Under the pieces are notes generated by a model. It had not been told where the DNA came from. It made no database searches and saw nothing but the letters and a program-made list of their open reading frames with translations. Both the position numbers and the translations under genes were made by a program. From Shewanella psychropiezotolerans (lineage in GTDB: Bacteria; Pseudomonadota; Gammaproteobacteria; Enterobacterales; Shewanellaceae), in NCBI RefSeq assembly GCF_007197555.1, contig NZ_CP041614.1, positions 186,001-250,000 on the forward strand: a DNA stretch of 64,000 nucleotides, written 5' to 3'. Every line of letters begins with the position of its first letter. Positions within the stretch are counted from its first letter, which is position 1. Of the stretch, positions 28,855 to 39,075 are shown in pieces.

Positions 28855-29916
28855 ATGTTTAAGAATGTCATGATAACGCTTCTGGTGTTATTCAGTTTAT
28901 CGTTTCAGGCCTTCACGGCTCAGGCTGCGGTGATCTTACAGTATCACCATGTGTCGGAGGAAACTCCGGCCATCACCAGCGTGACACCAGCTCAGTTCAA
29001 GGAGCAGATGCAGTACCTGGCCGATAATGGTTTTATCGTGACGCCATTGTCTCAGGTTGTGGACGCGATTAGAAACCAGAAGGCGATAGCGGAAAACACT
29101 GTAGTGATCACCTTCGATGATGGCTATAAGAGCATTGCCGAGACGGCGCATCCTATCTTAAAGGAATACGGTTTTCCCTACACGCTATTTGTCTCGATTG
29201 AGCCTATCAAGGCTAAATACAGTGAGATGATGAGCTGGGAGGAGTTGATTGAACTCTCGAAAGAGGGGGCCGAGATAGCCAATCATAGCTGGGGGCACGA
29301 GCATCTTATTCGTAAGTCGGCAGGAGAATCAGAAGCTCAGTGGATGTCGCGTATCGAGACTAATATTCTCGAGACCGAAGCCGAAATTAGCAAGGCCACA
29401 GGACAAGATCACAAGATGTTGGCTTATCCCTATGGTGAATATAATCAGGCTCTCGAGGATATGCTCAGTCGCAATGGCTTTGTTGGCTTAGGTCAGCAGT
29501 CTGGTGCAGCCGGGGCGTATTCGTCTCTGACGGCCCTGCCGCGTTTCCCTGTTGCAGGTGTCTATGCCGATCTCGCGAGTCTCAAGGTGAAGATGCACAG
29601 CCTGAATATGCCTGTCTTATCGATAACACCTAATGACCCTGAACTTAAAGATGGAAATTGGCGACCTGAGCTCAAGATCAGTTTGGATATGAGTGATATC
29701 TATCCCCATCAGATGATGTGTTTCATTCAGGGTCAAGGCGCTAAGAAGCCACTCTGGTTGAGTGAAAACGAATTTTCCATTCGTGCTGAGTTTGATCTGC
29801 CACCGGGAAGATCCAGATATAATTGCACTGTGCCGAGCAAGAGCAAGTCTGGGTATTACTGGTTTTCTCAGGCTTGGGTGCGTCCCGAGGACGATGGGTC
29901 ATGGAGAAAGGAATAG
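28855..29916 (+). CDS. Secreted polysaccharide deacetylase
   Basis: A 353-residue protein with an N-terminal signal peptide ending near AQA. The NodB domain covers about 25-230: HHVS, then the metal/catalytic VVITFDDGYKS, the metal ligands in ANHSWGHEHL, and LAYPYGEYN. The C-terminal 110 residues are an all-beta region with Cys pairs. Family CE4 enzymes remove acetyl groups from polysaccharides such as poly-N-acetylglucosamine. Divergent from the MATE gene, 22 bp away. Confidence 0.9.
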   Translation: MFKNVMITLLVLFSLSFQAFTAQAAVILQYHHVSEETPAITSVTPAQFKEQMQYLADNGFIVTPLSQVVDAIRNQKAIAENTVVITFDDGYKSIAETAHPILKEYGFPYTLFVSIEPIKAKYSEMMSWEELIELSKEGAEIANHSWGHEHLIRKSAGESEAQWMSRIETNILETEAEISKATGQDHKMLAYPYGEYNQALEDMLSRNGFVGLGQQSGAAGAYSSLTALPRFPVAGVYADLASLKVKMHSLNMPVLSITPNDPELKDGNWRPELKISLDMSDIYPHQMMCFIQGQGAKKPLWLSENEFSIRAEFDLPPGRSRYNCTVPSKSKSGYYWFSQAWVRPEDDGSWRKE

Positions 29917-29930
29917 GGGAGAGAGGTCCT

Positions 29931-29958
29931 AGTTCCTAGATTCTAGAGCCTAGGAACT
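29931..29958. repeat. Palindromic repeat (CTAGGAACT family)
   Basis: AGTTCCTAG, 10-nt spacer, CTAGGAACT: perfect 9-bp arms in the 48-bp gap between the convergent deacetylase and cheB genes. Same family as 23952-23972 and 39384-39411. Confidence 0.7.
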
Positions 29959-29964
29959 CATGTT

Positions 29965-31005
29965 TTAACTCGCCTTACTGTTTTCCGTTTTCAGCAGGAA
30001 TAGTAGTTTTTGCGGGATCTTATCCAGATGCATCTGCTCGTGATGAGCGTCCAGATCTACCGCTGCTCCAGGCATCCCCCATACCACCGAACTAGCCTCA
30101 TCTTGGGCGATAGTGTAAGAGCCCTTGTTTTTCAGGTTCAGTAATCCTTTGGCACCATCTTTGCCCATTCCGGTCAGAATTATGCCTATGGTGGATTTAG
30201 CGGCGGACTCGGCGACACTATTAAACAGCACGTCAACGGAAGGTTTATGGCGGTTAACGGGGTCACTGTCGACGAGTTTGGTGAAGAGTAAGCCGCCTTT
30301 ACGTTCGATTATCATGTGCTTGCTGCCGGGGGCCAGGTAGGCGGTTCCAGGCTTGAGCTGTTCTCCCCCCTGAGCCTCTATCACTTTCATTGCGCAATTG
30401 TTGTTCAGACGCTTGGCAAACGAGGTGCTAAATGCTGCCGGAATATGTTGAGCTATCACCACAGGTGGTGTGTTCGATGGCATTCGCATGAGCACACTCT
30501 GGATCGCTTCGGTGCCGCCAGTGGAGGCACCTATGGCTATGAGTCTGTTACTGAACATTTCACCATTAAGCGGCTTAATCGTTGGAGCAGATAGGGACTT
30601 GGGGCGCGCGTTACTCTTATAGGCGAGGCGAACCTTGTCTATGAGTTCTTGCTTATAACCCATAAGTTGATTGGTGAGATCTGACTTAGGTTTTGAGATA
30701 AAGTCGACAGCACCTATCGAGAGCGCCTCTAAGGTAACTGCTGCCCCCTTGGCCGTTAGGGTCGATACCATGATCACAGGCATAGGCCTGAGTTTCATGA
30801 TATTTCTTAAAAAGGCGATGCCGTCCATTTTGGGCATCTCGATATCTAAGGTCAGCACATCTGGGTTGAACTTCTTGATCAAATTGCGCGCCTCATAGGG
30901 ATCTTCTGCGGTGGCGACAACCTTTATATCGTCGGCATCGTTTAACAGATGACTGAGCAATTGCCTTACTAGTGGAGAGTCATCGATCACTAACACGCTA
31001 ATCAT
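29965..31005 (-). CDS. cheB: Chemotaxis protein-glutamate methylesterase CheB
   Basis: Starting at 31005 (MISVLVIDDSPLVRQ) gives 346 residues; the longer frame overlaps cheR. The receiver domain has D54 in LTLDIEMPKMDG. The methylesterase has the catalytic Ser in AIGASTGGTEA, His in IAQHIPAAFS and Asp in GMGKDGAKG. It demethylates the chemoreceptors and completes the operon with CheR. Last gene of the leftward chemosensory operon. Confidence 0.95.
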   Translation of the reverse strand: MISVLVIDDSPLVRQLLSHLLNDADDIKVVATAEDPYEARNLIKKFNPDVLTLDIEMPKMDGIAFLRNIMKLRPMPVIMVSTLTAKGAAVTLEALSIGAVDFISKPKSDLTNQLMGYKQELIDKVRLAYKSNARPKSLSAPTIKPLNGEMFSNRLIAIGASTGGTEAIQSVLMRMPSNTPPVVIAQHIPAAFSTSFAKRLNNNCAMKVIEAQGGEQLKPGTAYLAPGSKHMIIERKGGLLFTKLVDSDPVNRHKPSVDVLFNSVAESAAKSTIGIILTGMGKDGAKGLLNLKNKGSYTIAQDEASSVVWGMPGAAVDLDAHHEQMHLDKIPQKLLFLLKTENSKAS

Positions 31006-31078
31006 AGTTTCATCCTTGTGGTCTAATCTGCATCCTGGCTTTGGCCAACGGTCATAGTCATAAGCTTGCTTGTTGTTT

Positions 31079-31915
31079 TTAACCCGTAAGGGCTTTTTTT
31101 CTCTCTCCATGAATCTTGGCGTGACCGCCTCGTAGTGGCTGATACATGGTTTGGCCAATAAGCTCGAATTCATCTGATATATTTGTCAGAGTTTCTGAAT
31201 GTCCGATGAAGAGCAGTCCGTCCGGGGCGAGCAGTTTTCTAAATTTAGCGATGATCTTGGCCTTGGTTTCATTATCGAAGTAGATGAGCACATTACGGCA
31301 AAAAATCACATCGAAGGGACCAGTCATGGGCCACTTTTGCAGCAGATTGAGTTGTTTGAAGTGGATCTTCTTTTGGATACTCTGTTTCATCAGGATACCA
31401 TTTGGGGTCGTTTTTATATACTTTTCACGATATCGCTCTGGTAGACCTGTGATACTGTCCTCGGCATAACAGCCTTTAGCTGCCTTGCTTAGCACATTAG
31501 TATCGAGATCTGTGGCCAGTATTTTTAGATCCCATTCGGCTCCGGAAAAATGATCTGCCAGTGTCATGGCGATGCTATAAGGCTCTTCGCCGGTTGAGCA
31601 GGCTGAAGACCAGACCCGTAAACGCTTGTTGCGTCGTCTTCTCCATAATGGTGCTATCTCTTTATCCAGGTAGTCGAAATGGTGCTCCTCTCTGAAGAAA
31701 GCGGTTAGGTTCGTGGTCAGCGCATTAACAAAATTCATTAACTCGCCAGGTTCGCTCTGTACATGGTCACAATATTGATTAAAATTTTTCAAACCTAAAT
31801 GGCGGAGGCGTCTACTGAGTCTGGAATAGACCATATGTTTCTTTCTTTCAGGAAGAACTATCCCAGTCTCTTGGTAAGCAAGACTCTGAATAAAATCGAA
31901 GTCTTGCTGTGTCAT
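31079..31915 (-). CDS. cheR: Chemotaxis protein methyltransferase CheR
   Basis: I chose the ATG at 31915 (278 residues), preceded by AAAAGGAATT; a TTG at 31945 with AAGGAGG in front is a real alternative adding 10 residues. The N-terminal helical domain has LRHLGLKNFNQYCDHV and TNLTAFFREEHHF. The SAM site is RVWSSACSTGEEPYSIAM, and FDVIFCRNVLIYFD follows. It methylates receptor glutamates. An imperfect duplication of about 80 bp lies in front of it. Confidence 0.94.
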   Translation of the reverse strand: MTQQDFDFIQSLAYQETGIVLPERKKHMVYSRLSRRLRHLGLKNFNQYCDHVQSEPGELMNFVNALTTNLTAFFREEHHFDYLDKEIAPLWRRRRNKRLRVWSSACSTGEEPYSIAMTLADHFSGAEWDLKILATDLDTNVLSKAAKGCYAEDSITGLPERYREKYIKTTPNGILMKQSIQKKIHFKQLNLLQKWPMTGPFDVIFCRNVLIYFDNETKAKIIAKFRKLLAPDGLLFIGHSETLTNISDEFELIGQTMYQPLRGGHAKIHGERKKALTG

Positions 31916-31927
31916 AGAAAATTCCTT

Positions 31928-32112
31928 TTCGTCTATGATCTCCAATGTCGATACCTCCTTTTTTGTAATAACCTGCTGCCGTTACAGGGAATAGGTAGAC
32001 CTTGATAAATAGAAGATTTTTTTCGTCTATGGTCTTCAGTTTAATGTCGATATCTACTTTTTGTGATATCTGAAATAAATCACCTGCAGTCACAGAAGAT
32101 AGACAAACCCTG
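31928..32112. repeat. Imperfect tandem duplication ahead of cheR
   Basis: The segment 31928-32003 (beginning TTCGTCTATGATCTCCA) recurs in altered form at 32022-32112 (beginning TTCGTCTATGGTCTTCA). Both share ATGTCGATA, a CACCTGC/ACCTGC core and a TAGAC end, with several small indels. The copy nearer cheR contains the AAGGAGG ribosome site for the alternative TTG start. Confidence 0.6.
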
Positions 32113-32165
32113 CATGAAAACAAGGTCTGTCTATGGATCAAACCCTACCTGTTATGAACTAAGTG

Positions 32166-35100
32166 TTAAAACTCGTTCCACTCCTCTTTACTGATGCTGA
32201 GGTTGCCGTGGGTGTCTCCAGAGACCAGGGCCAGTGGCGCAGATGCCATACCTGAGCTCGTATTGCCACTAGTCTGGAAGAAGCCAAGCTGGGTTTTCAT
32301 GTTCCTGGCTTGGTCGGCCATGGCTTCACCCGCTGCCGAGACCTGCTCCACCAGTGCGGCGTTCTGTTGGGTCATCTCATCCATTTGGGAGATGGCCTTG
32401 TTAACTTCTTGAATACCAGCAGACTGCTGATCCGAGGCGATACTTATTTGGCTTATCATGTCGGCGACTTTAGTGACCGCCTGCACGATATCTTCCAGGG
32501 TTTCACCAGACTGGTTCACTAACTGGGTACCGTCGGTAACCTTGCCCACACTGTCACGGATAAGCTCCTTGATCTCCTTGGCAGCGCCGGCACTTCGTTG
32601 AGCAAGATTACGCACCTCGCCAGCCACTACCGCAAAGCCGCGTCCCTGCTCGCCCGCTCGTGCAGCCTCGACGGCGGCGTTAAGCGCGAGTAGGTTGGTC
32701 TGGAAGGCTATCTCGTCGATAACCCCGATAATATCGGATATCCGCTTACTAGAGTCGTTAATGGCTTCCATGGCTGAGACGGCTTGTTCAACCACCTTGC
32801 CGCCATGTTCGGCCTTAGAGTTAGCTTCCTGGGCCAACTCATTAGCCAGGGTGGCATTCTGGGCGCTTTGGGTGACTGTCGCCGTCATCTCTTCCATGCT
32901 GGACGCTGTCTCTTCCAGAGATGCGGCCTGCTCCTCGGTTCGTTGACTCAAGTCTGCGTTGCCCTGAGCTATCTCTTCGGCCCCTGAGGTTACTGTGTTG
33001 GCCGACTCATTGATGCCGCCTAAGACTTCGGTGAGTCTGGATACGGTCGCGTTGGCATCTGTTTGTAGCTTACCGAACTGGCCTTCGTATTCACCGTTTA
33101 TCTGACGGGTAAGATCCCCCTTAGCTAAGCCGTCGAACATGTTGACCACATCCGAGATGACGTTATCTGCGATACCCACTAAGCGGTTTAGGCCGTTAGA
33201 GAGGTTGAGGAAGAAGCCGTCCTTGCCTTCGGTGGAGACCCTATGACTCAAGTCACCAGCCGCTGCCGATGAGATGATGGTATCTATCTCATGTTCGATG
33301 GCAACTTCTGCGGTGCGATCGGTCCATTCGACCACTGTGCCTATGCGTTCGCCATTGTCATCCTTGATGGGGTTAGCCACCACCTTGAAGGTACGCCCTC
33401 CGACTAATAGCTGGCTCGAGTAGGTGGATGTGAGTCCACCTAGCAGGCCTCGTTGATGGGCCGGGTTTTTATGGAAGTCATCGATATTGACCCCCATAAG
33501 ATTATTGGCATCGAAGTTAGGCAGATCTTTGACTATGTCAGATTGTGCATTTCTGAACATGTTACCCACGGCATTGTTCATATAGATGATGTTAAGATCG
33601 GCATCTGCCACCATGGTATTGGCGGAGACATTGTCCAGTGCCTGCTTGATACGGGCATTTTCTGCTGCGAGCTGCTGCTCTTCGGCTTCTCTGGCTAGCT
33701 TGACGGTCAAATCTTGCCATTCGACAACTGTGCCGGTGCGCTCGCCATTATCGAACACTGGGGTGGCGATGAGACCGAAGGTGAGGCCTGATACCTCTAT
33801 ATTAGTCTCGAAGGTTTCAGTGAGTCTATCTAACATGCCGCGTTGATGAGCCGGGTTCTTATGGAAGATATCGATATTACTGCCCATCAGAGTGCGCATA
33901 TCGAAGCGATTCAGGCTCTTCTTCAAGTTCTTCTCATTCTCGCTGAGCATCTCGTTGAGTGATTCGTTGAAGTAGATGATGTTGTAGTCCGCATCGGCCA
34001 TCATGACATTTGCCTTACATACATCCAGTGCCTGCTTGATACGGCCTGTCTCTGCGGCCTGCAGCTGCTCCTCTTTCTCTTTCGCCAACTTAGCGGTGAC
34101 ATCTTGCCACTCCACCACAGTACCTGTTCGGACACCGTTATCGAATACCGGGGTGGCGATGAGCTCGAAGGTGAGTCCGGAGACTTGTATGCTGGTTGCA
34201 TAGGTTTCCGTGAGTTTATCTAACATGCCTCTCTGGTGAGCCGGGTTTTTATGGAAAATATCGATATTGCTGCCCATGAGGGTTTTCATATCAAACTTCT
34301 TCAGGCTCTGTTGTAACGTTTTCTCATTCTCGCCGAGCATCTCGTTGAGGGAATCATTGAAGTAGATGATGTTGTAGTCTGCGTCGGCCATCATGACGTT
34401 GGCTTTACATACGTCCAGTGCCTGCTTGATGCGTCCTGTCTCGGCGGCCTGTTGCGCCTCCTCTTTCTCTTTGGCTAGTTTAGCCGTGACATCTTGCCAT
34501 TCGACTACGGTTCCTGTTCTTTCACCATCATCGAATACCGGGGTGGCGATAAGCTCGAAGGTGAGTCCAGAAACTTGTATGCTGGTGGCGTAAGTACTGG
34601 TGAGCCTGTCTAGCATGCCTCTCTGATGTGCCGGATTCTTATGGAATATATCTATATTAGTGCCCATCAGGGTCTTCATATCGAACTTGGCAAGACTCTG
34701 CTGCAGGGTGCGTTCATTGTCGCTGAGCATCTCGTTGAGTGATTCGTTGAAATAGATGATGTTGTAGTCGGCATCGGCCATCATGACGTTGGCTTTACAT
34801 ACGTCCAGTGCCTGCTTGATGCGATTGGTATCGGCGGCCTGTTGTTTCTCTTCGACCTCACGGGCGAGTTTAGCCGTGATGTCCTGCCACTCAACCACGG
34901 TTCCAGTGCGAACACCATCGTTGAAGATAGGGTTGGCGATCAGGTTAAAGTTAAGTCCAGCGACCTGGATGGTGGTTTCATAGGTGGTAGTTAAACTGTC
35001 GAGCATGCGTCTCTGGTGAGCAGGGTTCTTATGGAAAATATCGATATTCTGTCCGACTAACTTTTTCACATCGAAGCTAGCTAGTTCGGTCTGTAGCGTC

Positions 35101-35537
35101 TTCTCATTCTTGGTCATCATGACGTTGACCGCGTCATTGAGGTAGGTGATGTTGTGATCTGCATCGGCCATCATGACGTTGGCGTTACAGATGTCTAATG
35201 CCTTCAGACTAGTCTCGTCCCGCTGACGTTTCTGATATAACTCGTCTATTCGGCTGGTGAGAAGTTCCCAACCAGGCAGGGATAAGTCTGAAAATTTAGG
35301 TGCTTCATTGCTGATCAAGGCGTTACTGACCTCGGTTAACGCCTGTTCAAACATCTTATGCCAGCGGTTAAACTTGATGACGCCGGCGGCTATGAGTACG
35401 ATTGCAATAATTTGGGTTGCTGCAACCCAGCTTCCTGCTTGTCCTGCAAATGATAACCCTAATGCAACGACGCTGACCACCAATCCGGCAACTGGTAAGC
35501 TGTTTACATTTGATAGGTTGGAGTTTTGTGCTTCCAT
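32166..35537 (-). CDS. Chemoreceptor with five tandem PAS domains
   Basis: A 1123-residue methyl-accepting protein. Two adjacent hydrophobic segments (about 14-31 and 37-54) form a membrane hairpin with no large periplasmic loop, so sensing is probably cytoplasmic. Five PAS units start near residues 112, 242, 372, 502 and 632 with a 130-residue period. Each has an [13 protein letters not shown] strand and a FHKNPAHQR motif. Two HAMP-like segments follow ([18 protein letters not shown]), then the signalling domain ([38 protein letters not shown]). The end KEEWNEF may be a CheR/CheB tether. Ligand unknown; a bound cofactor is possible. Confidence 0.93.
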   Translation of the reverse strand: MEAQNSNLSNVNSLPVAGLVVSVVALGLSFAGQAGSWVAATQIIAIVLIAAGVIKFNRWHKMFEQALTEVSNALISNEAPKFSDLSLPGWELLTSRIDELYQKRQRDETSLKALDICNANVMMADADHNITYLNDAVNVMMTKNEKTLQTELASFDVKKLVGQNIDIFHKNPAHQRRMLDSLTTTYETTIQVAGLNFNLIANPIFNDGVRTGTVVEWQDITAKLAREVEEKQQAADTNRIKQALDVCKANVMMADADYNIIYFNESLNEMLSDNERTLQQSLAKFDMKTLMGTNIDIFHKNPAHQRGMLDRLTSTYATSIQVSGLTFELIATPVFDDGERTGTVVEWQDVTAKLAKEKEEAQQAAETGRIKQALDVCKANVMMADADYNIIYFNDSLNEMLGENEKTLQQSLKKFDMKTLMGSNIDIFHKNPAHQRGMLDKLTETYATSIQVSGLTFELIATPVFDNGVRTGTVVEWQDVTAKLAKEKEEQLQAAETGRIKQALDVCKANVMMADADYNIIYFNESLNEMLSENEKNLKKSLNRFDMRTLMGSNIDIFHKNPAHQRGMLDRLTETFETNIEVSGLTFGLIATPVFDNGERTGTVVEWQDLTVKLAREAEEQQLAAENARIKQALDNVSANTMVADADLNIIYMNNAVGNMFRNAQSDIVKDLPNFDANNLMGVNIDDFHKNPAHQRGLLGGLTSTYSSQLLVGGRTFKVVANPIKDDNGERIGTVVEWTDRTAEVAIEHEIDTIISSAAAGDLSHRVSTEGKDGFFLNLSNGLNRLVGIADNVISDVVNMFDGLAKGDLTRQINGEYEGQFGKLQTDANATVSRLTEVLGGINESANTVTSGAEEIAQGNADLSQRTEEQAASLEETASSMEEMTATVTQSAQNATLANELAQEANSKAEHGGKVVEQAVSAMEAINDSSKRISDIIGVIDEIAFQTNLLALNAAVEAARAGEQGRGFAVVAGEVRNLAQRSAGAAKEIKELIRDSVGKVTDGTQLVNQSGETLEDIVQAVTKVADMISQISIASDQQSAGIQEVNKAISQMDEMTQQNAALVEQVSAAGEAMADQARNMKTQLGFFQTSGNTSSGMASAPLALVSGDTHGNLSISKEEWNEF

Positions 35538-35560
35538 TCGTTTATCCTCGTTATACCAGT

Positions 35561-36136
35561 TTACGCATTAACCGCTTGCTGCTGGCGAGCATCAAGCGTA
35601 TTGATTAAGTTAGAGAGTTGTTCTGCCTCGGGTAAGATTTCACTACCGAGTAATCTATTGATATCAAGTAAAATAACCATCTTCTCACCGGCATTGGTCA
35701 AGCCCTTGATGAAAGATAGATCTGTGTCTTCACCGAAATTGGGTGCGTCACGTACATCGTCATTATTGACGCTGAATACATCGGAAACCGCATCGACGAC
35801 TATGCCTATGACCTTATGTTCGTTAGCCATGGCAACTTTGACCACGATAACGACAGTAGTAGCACCATAATCTAAGACCTCGATGCCGAAGCGTTGGCGG
35901 AGGTCTATGATGGGAACTATGGTGCCCCGCAGATTAATCACCCCCTTCACATGACTGGGTGCATTGGGGATCACTGTGGTGGACTCCCAGCCCCGGATCT
36001 CCTGTACCGATAGTATTTCGACTCCGTACTCTTCGTTGGCCATGATGAAGGTCAGGTACTGCTGGCTGTCTTCATCGTTATCTTGCTTTATCCCCTGCTC
36101 ATATTGGGGCTGCATACTTTGAGTTTGCTCTGTCAT
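35561..36136 (-). CDS. cheW: Chemotaxis adaptor CheW
   Basis: The ATG at 36136 has GGAG nine bases upstream and gives 191 residues; an earlier ATG at 36151 is possible. After an acidic Gln-rich head of about 25 residues, the CheW domain begins at [20 protein letters not shown] and includes [18 protein letters not shown], the conserved core. It links the PAS receptor to CheA. It lies between cheA and the receptor gene in the operon. Confidence 0.94.
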   Translation of the reverse strand: MTEQTQSMQPQYEQGIKQDNDEDSQQYLTFIMANEEYGVEILSVQEIRGWESTTVIPNAPSHVKGVINLRGTIVPIIDLRQRFGIEVLDYGATTVVIVVKVAMANEHKVIGIVVDAVSDVFSVNNDDVRDAPNFGEDTDLSFIKGLTNAGEKMVILLDINRLLGSEILPEAEQLSNLINTLDARQQQAVNA

Positions 36137-36204
36137 TGCTCCAGGCTCCATCTTCCTTAATTTGATATCTTTAGCGCTATCTAGCGTGTTAATTCTGAGC
36201 CTTG

Positions 36205-38304
36205 TTAGGCTGCGTCTTCTTTCATACTGGCAATACCGGCCATACTCACTAATCCGGTAACATCTATGATGAGTGCGACCGTGCCATCACCGAGAATCGT
36301 GGCGCCCGATACGCCTGGAACCCGGTTGTAGTTATCTTCCAGACTCTTGATGACCACCTGTTGCTGTGACAAGAGTTCATCCACCAGTAGACCTATCTTC
36401 TCGTTATTGGAGTCGACTACCATGACCAGGCCGTCTTTGATCTCTTTGGCATCAGAGGTGTGGCAAAACTCTTGGTACACCTTGATCACCGGCAGGTATT
36501 CGTTTCTGAGTTGTATCAGTTCATGGCCGTCGCTGAGACGGTTTATTTTGCTAGGTTCAACCTGTAATGATTCATGAATGGAAACCAGAGGCACCACATA
36601 AATATGCTTGCCCACCCTGACTAGCTGGCCATCGAGTATGGCGAGTGTCAGAGGTAACCTGATGGTGAAACGGCTGCCTTTATCTTGGCTGGATTTAAGT
36701 TCTATGCTGCCATTGAGTTCATTGATGTTTCGTCTGACCACATCCATGCCCACACCGCGTCCCGAGAGATCTGAGACCGCATCGGCGGTGGAAAACCCCG
36801 GCTTGAAAATTAACTTGTGGATTGCCTCTGTGCTGAGTTCTTCCTCCTGACCGACGAGCCCTTTCTCTCTGGCCTTGCGAAGAATTCTGTCGGTATCCAG
36901 GCCAGCTCCATCGTCTATGATCTCTATGATGATACTTCCGCCCTGATGAAAGGCGTTGAGGGTGATAGTGCCAGCTTCTGATTTGCCCTTGGCGAGGCGT
37001 TCTTCCGGTGTTTCCAGGCCATGATCCAATGAGTTACGCACCAGGTGTACCATAGGGTCGACGATTTTCTCCATCACAGTCTTGTCTAGCTCGGTATCTT
37101 CCCCTTTCAGCACTAGATTCACTTTCTTCCCTAATTGCTGACCGATATCGCGGACGAGCCTGGGGAAGCGGTTGAAGGCGAAGCTGATGGGGAGCATTCG
37201 GATTTGCATGACGCTCTCTTGCAGATCCCGGGTATGGGTGGCGAGTTGCTCCAGTCCCTGTTTGAGTGATATGAGTGACTCTTCGTCTATCTTATCCTGC
37301 TGGCCTATCTGGCCAAGCATGGCTTGGGTGATAACCAGTTCACCTACCATGTTTATCAGCAGATCTATCTTGTCTATGCTGACTCGAATCGAGCTGGTCT
37401 CAGGAGTTTTAGCCTGAGAGACCGCCTTAGGTTTGGGCCCTTGGGCCTCATCGACTTTATTACTCTCTAACTCTCTCTGGACTGCTTCGCTTCCTTGCTG
37501 TTCCTGAGAACTAGCCGCTTCGGCGGGGTCTCTATTTGAGAGTTCATCATCTTGCTCGGTATTATCATTAATGACAGGGCTAGAGGAATAATTGATGGTG
37601 CACTCATCTTCGACCCATTCGAATACCTCTTTTAGTCGCTCTAAGGGCTGGTCTGTAATGAGTTCGAGTTGCCAATTGAGATAACAAGCCTCGGGATCTA
37701 TATCATTAAATTCAGGTGACGAATGTCCGGCCAAGCAGACACTGAGTTCTCCCAACTGCCTGAGTTCGTTGAACATGAGGTAAGGATCATTGCCACATCG
37801 CAGTATGTCGATACCCGCCTGAAAATCAATGACCCAACGTAGGAGACCGGGCGTTTCTTGTTCTGCCAATGTATCGCTACTAGAATCCAGCTCTTCAGAG
37901 ACTGAGCCCTTAGTGCCTTTGTCTATTTCGATAGTAAATTGCTTCTCTAGCTGAGCGAGGAGGGGGTCGTCGAAGTCGATTTTTCGCATCAAGGCATCGA
38001 ACATATTTCGCAGCAGATCGACGGAGAGCAGTAGCATGTCTTGATGCTCGCTGGTCATCTGTCTGCGGCCATCACGGATCTCATCGAGTAGGGTTTCCAG
38101 CAGATGAGTGTAATTAGCGACCTGGCTGAAACCGAAAGTAGCACTGCCTCCCTTGATGGAGTGCGCTGCACGGAAAATGGTGTTGATAGCTTCCTCGTCG
38201 GGTTTATTAACGTCGAGGTTAAGCAGTTCAGACTCCATGGCGTCTAAGCCTTCTAGACTTTCCTCGAAGAATACCTGACTGAATTGACTGAGATCGATTT
38301 CCAT
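36205..38304 (-). CDS. cheA: Chemotaxis histidine kinase CheA
   Basis: A 699-residue kinase. The Hpt domain has the phospho-accepting H48 in RAAHSIKGGSATFG. A variable acidic linker follows (about 130-300), with no clear second Hpt. The dimerisation domain starts near IRVSIDKIDLLINMVGELVITQ, the ATPase has LVRNSLDHGLE, DDGAGLD and GRGVGMDVVRRN, and the CheW-like P5 domain ends the protein. Standard length. It phosphorylates CheY and CheB. Confidence 0.95.
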   Translation of the reverse strand: MEIDLSQFSQVFFEESLEGLDAMESELLNLDVNKPDEEAINTIFRAAHSIKGGSATFGFSQVANYTHLLETLLDEIRDGRRQMTSEHQDMLLLSVDLLRNMFDALMRKIDFDDPLLAQLEKQFTIEIDKGTKGSVSEELDSSSDTLAEQETPGLLRWVIDFQAGIDILRCGNDPYLMFNELRQLGELSVCLAGHSSPEFNDIDPEACYLNWQLELITDQPLERLKEVFEWVEDECTINYSSSPVINDNTEQDDELSNRDPAEAASSQEQQGSEAVQRELESNKVDEAQGPKPKAVSQAKTPETSSIRVSIDKIDLLINMVGELVITQAMLGQIGQQDKIDEESLISLKQGLEQLATHTRDLQESVMQIRMLPISFAFNRFPRLVRDIGQQLGKKVNLVLKGEDTELDKTVMEKIVDPMVHLVRNSLDHGLETPEERLAKGKSEAGTITLNAFHQGGSIIIEIIDDGAGLDTDRILRKAREKGLVGQEEELSTEAIHKLIFKPGFSTADAVSDLSGRGVGMDVVRRNINELNGSIELKSSQDKGSRFTIRLPLTLAILDGQLVRVGKHIYVVPLVSIHESLQVEPSKINRLSDGHELIQLRNEYLPVIKVYQEFCHTSDAKEIKDGLVMVVDSNNEKIGLLVDELLSQQQVVIKSLEDNYNRVPGVSGATILGDGTVALIIDVTGLVSMAGIASMKEDAA

Positions 38305-38344
38305 ATTAAATGTCCGTTAGATCCATCTGATGATTTGGAGTTTT

Positions 38345-38707
38345 TTAACCAAGCACCTTACGCACGGTTGCTAATAGCTGATCTGGGTTGAAGGGCTTCA
38401 CTATCCAGCCGGTAGCACCTGCGGAGCGACCCTCTTGCTTCTTGTCTGTACCTGACTCAGTTGTCAGCATCAGCAAGGGGGTAAATTTATAGTTTGGTAA
38501 GGTGCGTAGATTACGAATTAAAGTGAGACCATCCATGATGGGCATATTCACATCCGAAATGACCAGGTCGTATTCGCCTTGTTGGGCGACTTTTAAGGCC
38601 TCGTCTCCATTACAGGCTTCTGTGACGTCAAATCCAGCCGTTTTTAGGGTGAAACAGACCATCTGACGCATGGAAGCCGAGTCATCTACAGCGAGTATTT
38701 TTTTCAT
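38345..38707 (-). CDS. cheY: CheY-type response regulator
   Basis: A 120-residue stand-alone receiver. The acidic pocket is VDDS (D8, D9), the phosphorylated residue is D52 in LVISDVNMPIMDG, the Thr is in LMLTTES, and the switch Lys is in GWIVKPFNPDQL. It is encoded between the STAS gene and cheA. Whether it acts on flagella or on another output cannot be said, because no flagellar gene or cheZ is nearby. Confidence 0.93.
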   Translation of the reverse strand: MKKILAVDDSASMRQMVCFTLKTAGFDVTEACNGDEALKVAQQGEYDLVISDVNMPIMDGLTLIRNLRTLPNYKFTPLLMLTTESGTDKKQEGRSAGATGWIVKPFNPDQLLATVRKVLG

Positions 38708-38709
38708 CG

Positions 38710-39075
38710 TTACTTTTCCTCATCCAGTTCGGCTTGTAACTCTGGAATAGTTATTTCTGAAATGTTTATACTCAGATTTTCCAGTTCGGCTTGTAACTCT
38801 GGGATGGCTATTTCTGGAATGTTAATACCCAGGTTTTCTAAATTGATTTGAAGCTCTGGCTGGCAGTCTAACCAGTTGACTCTTAGGGAGCGGGAAGCAC
38901 ATGTTTGGGAAAATAAGTAGAGGAGCTGGGCCCCAGCAGTATCGACCCTGGTCAATTGACTTGCATCTATATGCAGTTCTTCGTCATGGGTTAATAGCTC
39001 TGAAAGCTGTGCGAAAATGGGCTGAATATTTCGAATAGTTAATTCAGAGTCCAATTTAATTGTTTGTTCCGACAT
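38710..39075 (-). CDS. STAS domain protein with duplicated tail
   Basis: A 121-residue protein. The STAS domain covers about 1-80; the helix following HIDASQLTRVDTAGAQLLYL is the usual phosphorylation or switch site, but T rather than S is at that position (DTAG). The tail is a 19-residue unit in two copies, LENLGINIPEIAIPELQAE and LENLSINISEITIPELQAE. First gene of the chemosensory operon, 2 bp from cheY, with AAAGGA upstream. Its partner is unknown. Confidence 0.8.
   Translation of the reverse strand: MSEQTIKLDSELTIRNIQPIFAQLSELLTHDEELHIDASQLTRVDTAGAQLLYLFSQTCASRSLRVNWLDCQPELQINLENLGINIPEIAIPELQAELENLSINISEITIPELQAELDEEK
38724..38837. repeat. 57-bp tandem duplication in the STAS gene
   Basis: Two copies start at 38724 and 38781 with CCAGTTCGGCTTGTAACTCT. 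They differ at several positions and encode the two 19-residue tail units, so the reading frame is kept. Confidence 0.9.

Noticed and set aside
31848..32141. 97-codon minus-strand frame between the receptor and cheR
   Set aside because: It overlaps the cheR start and reads through the duplicated spacer; no ribosome site and no recognisable domain.
34003..34983. Plus-strand ORFs of 66 residues spaced by 390 bp in the receptor gene
   Set aside because: They are antisense shadows of the repeated PAS units; they share the repeat period and have no ribosome site.
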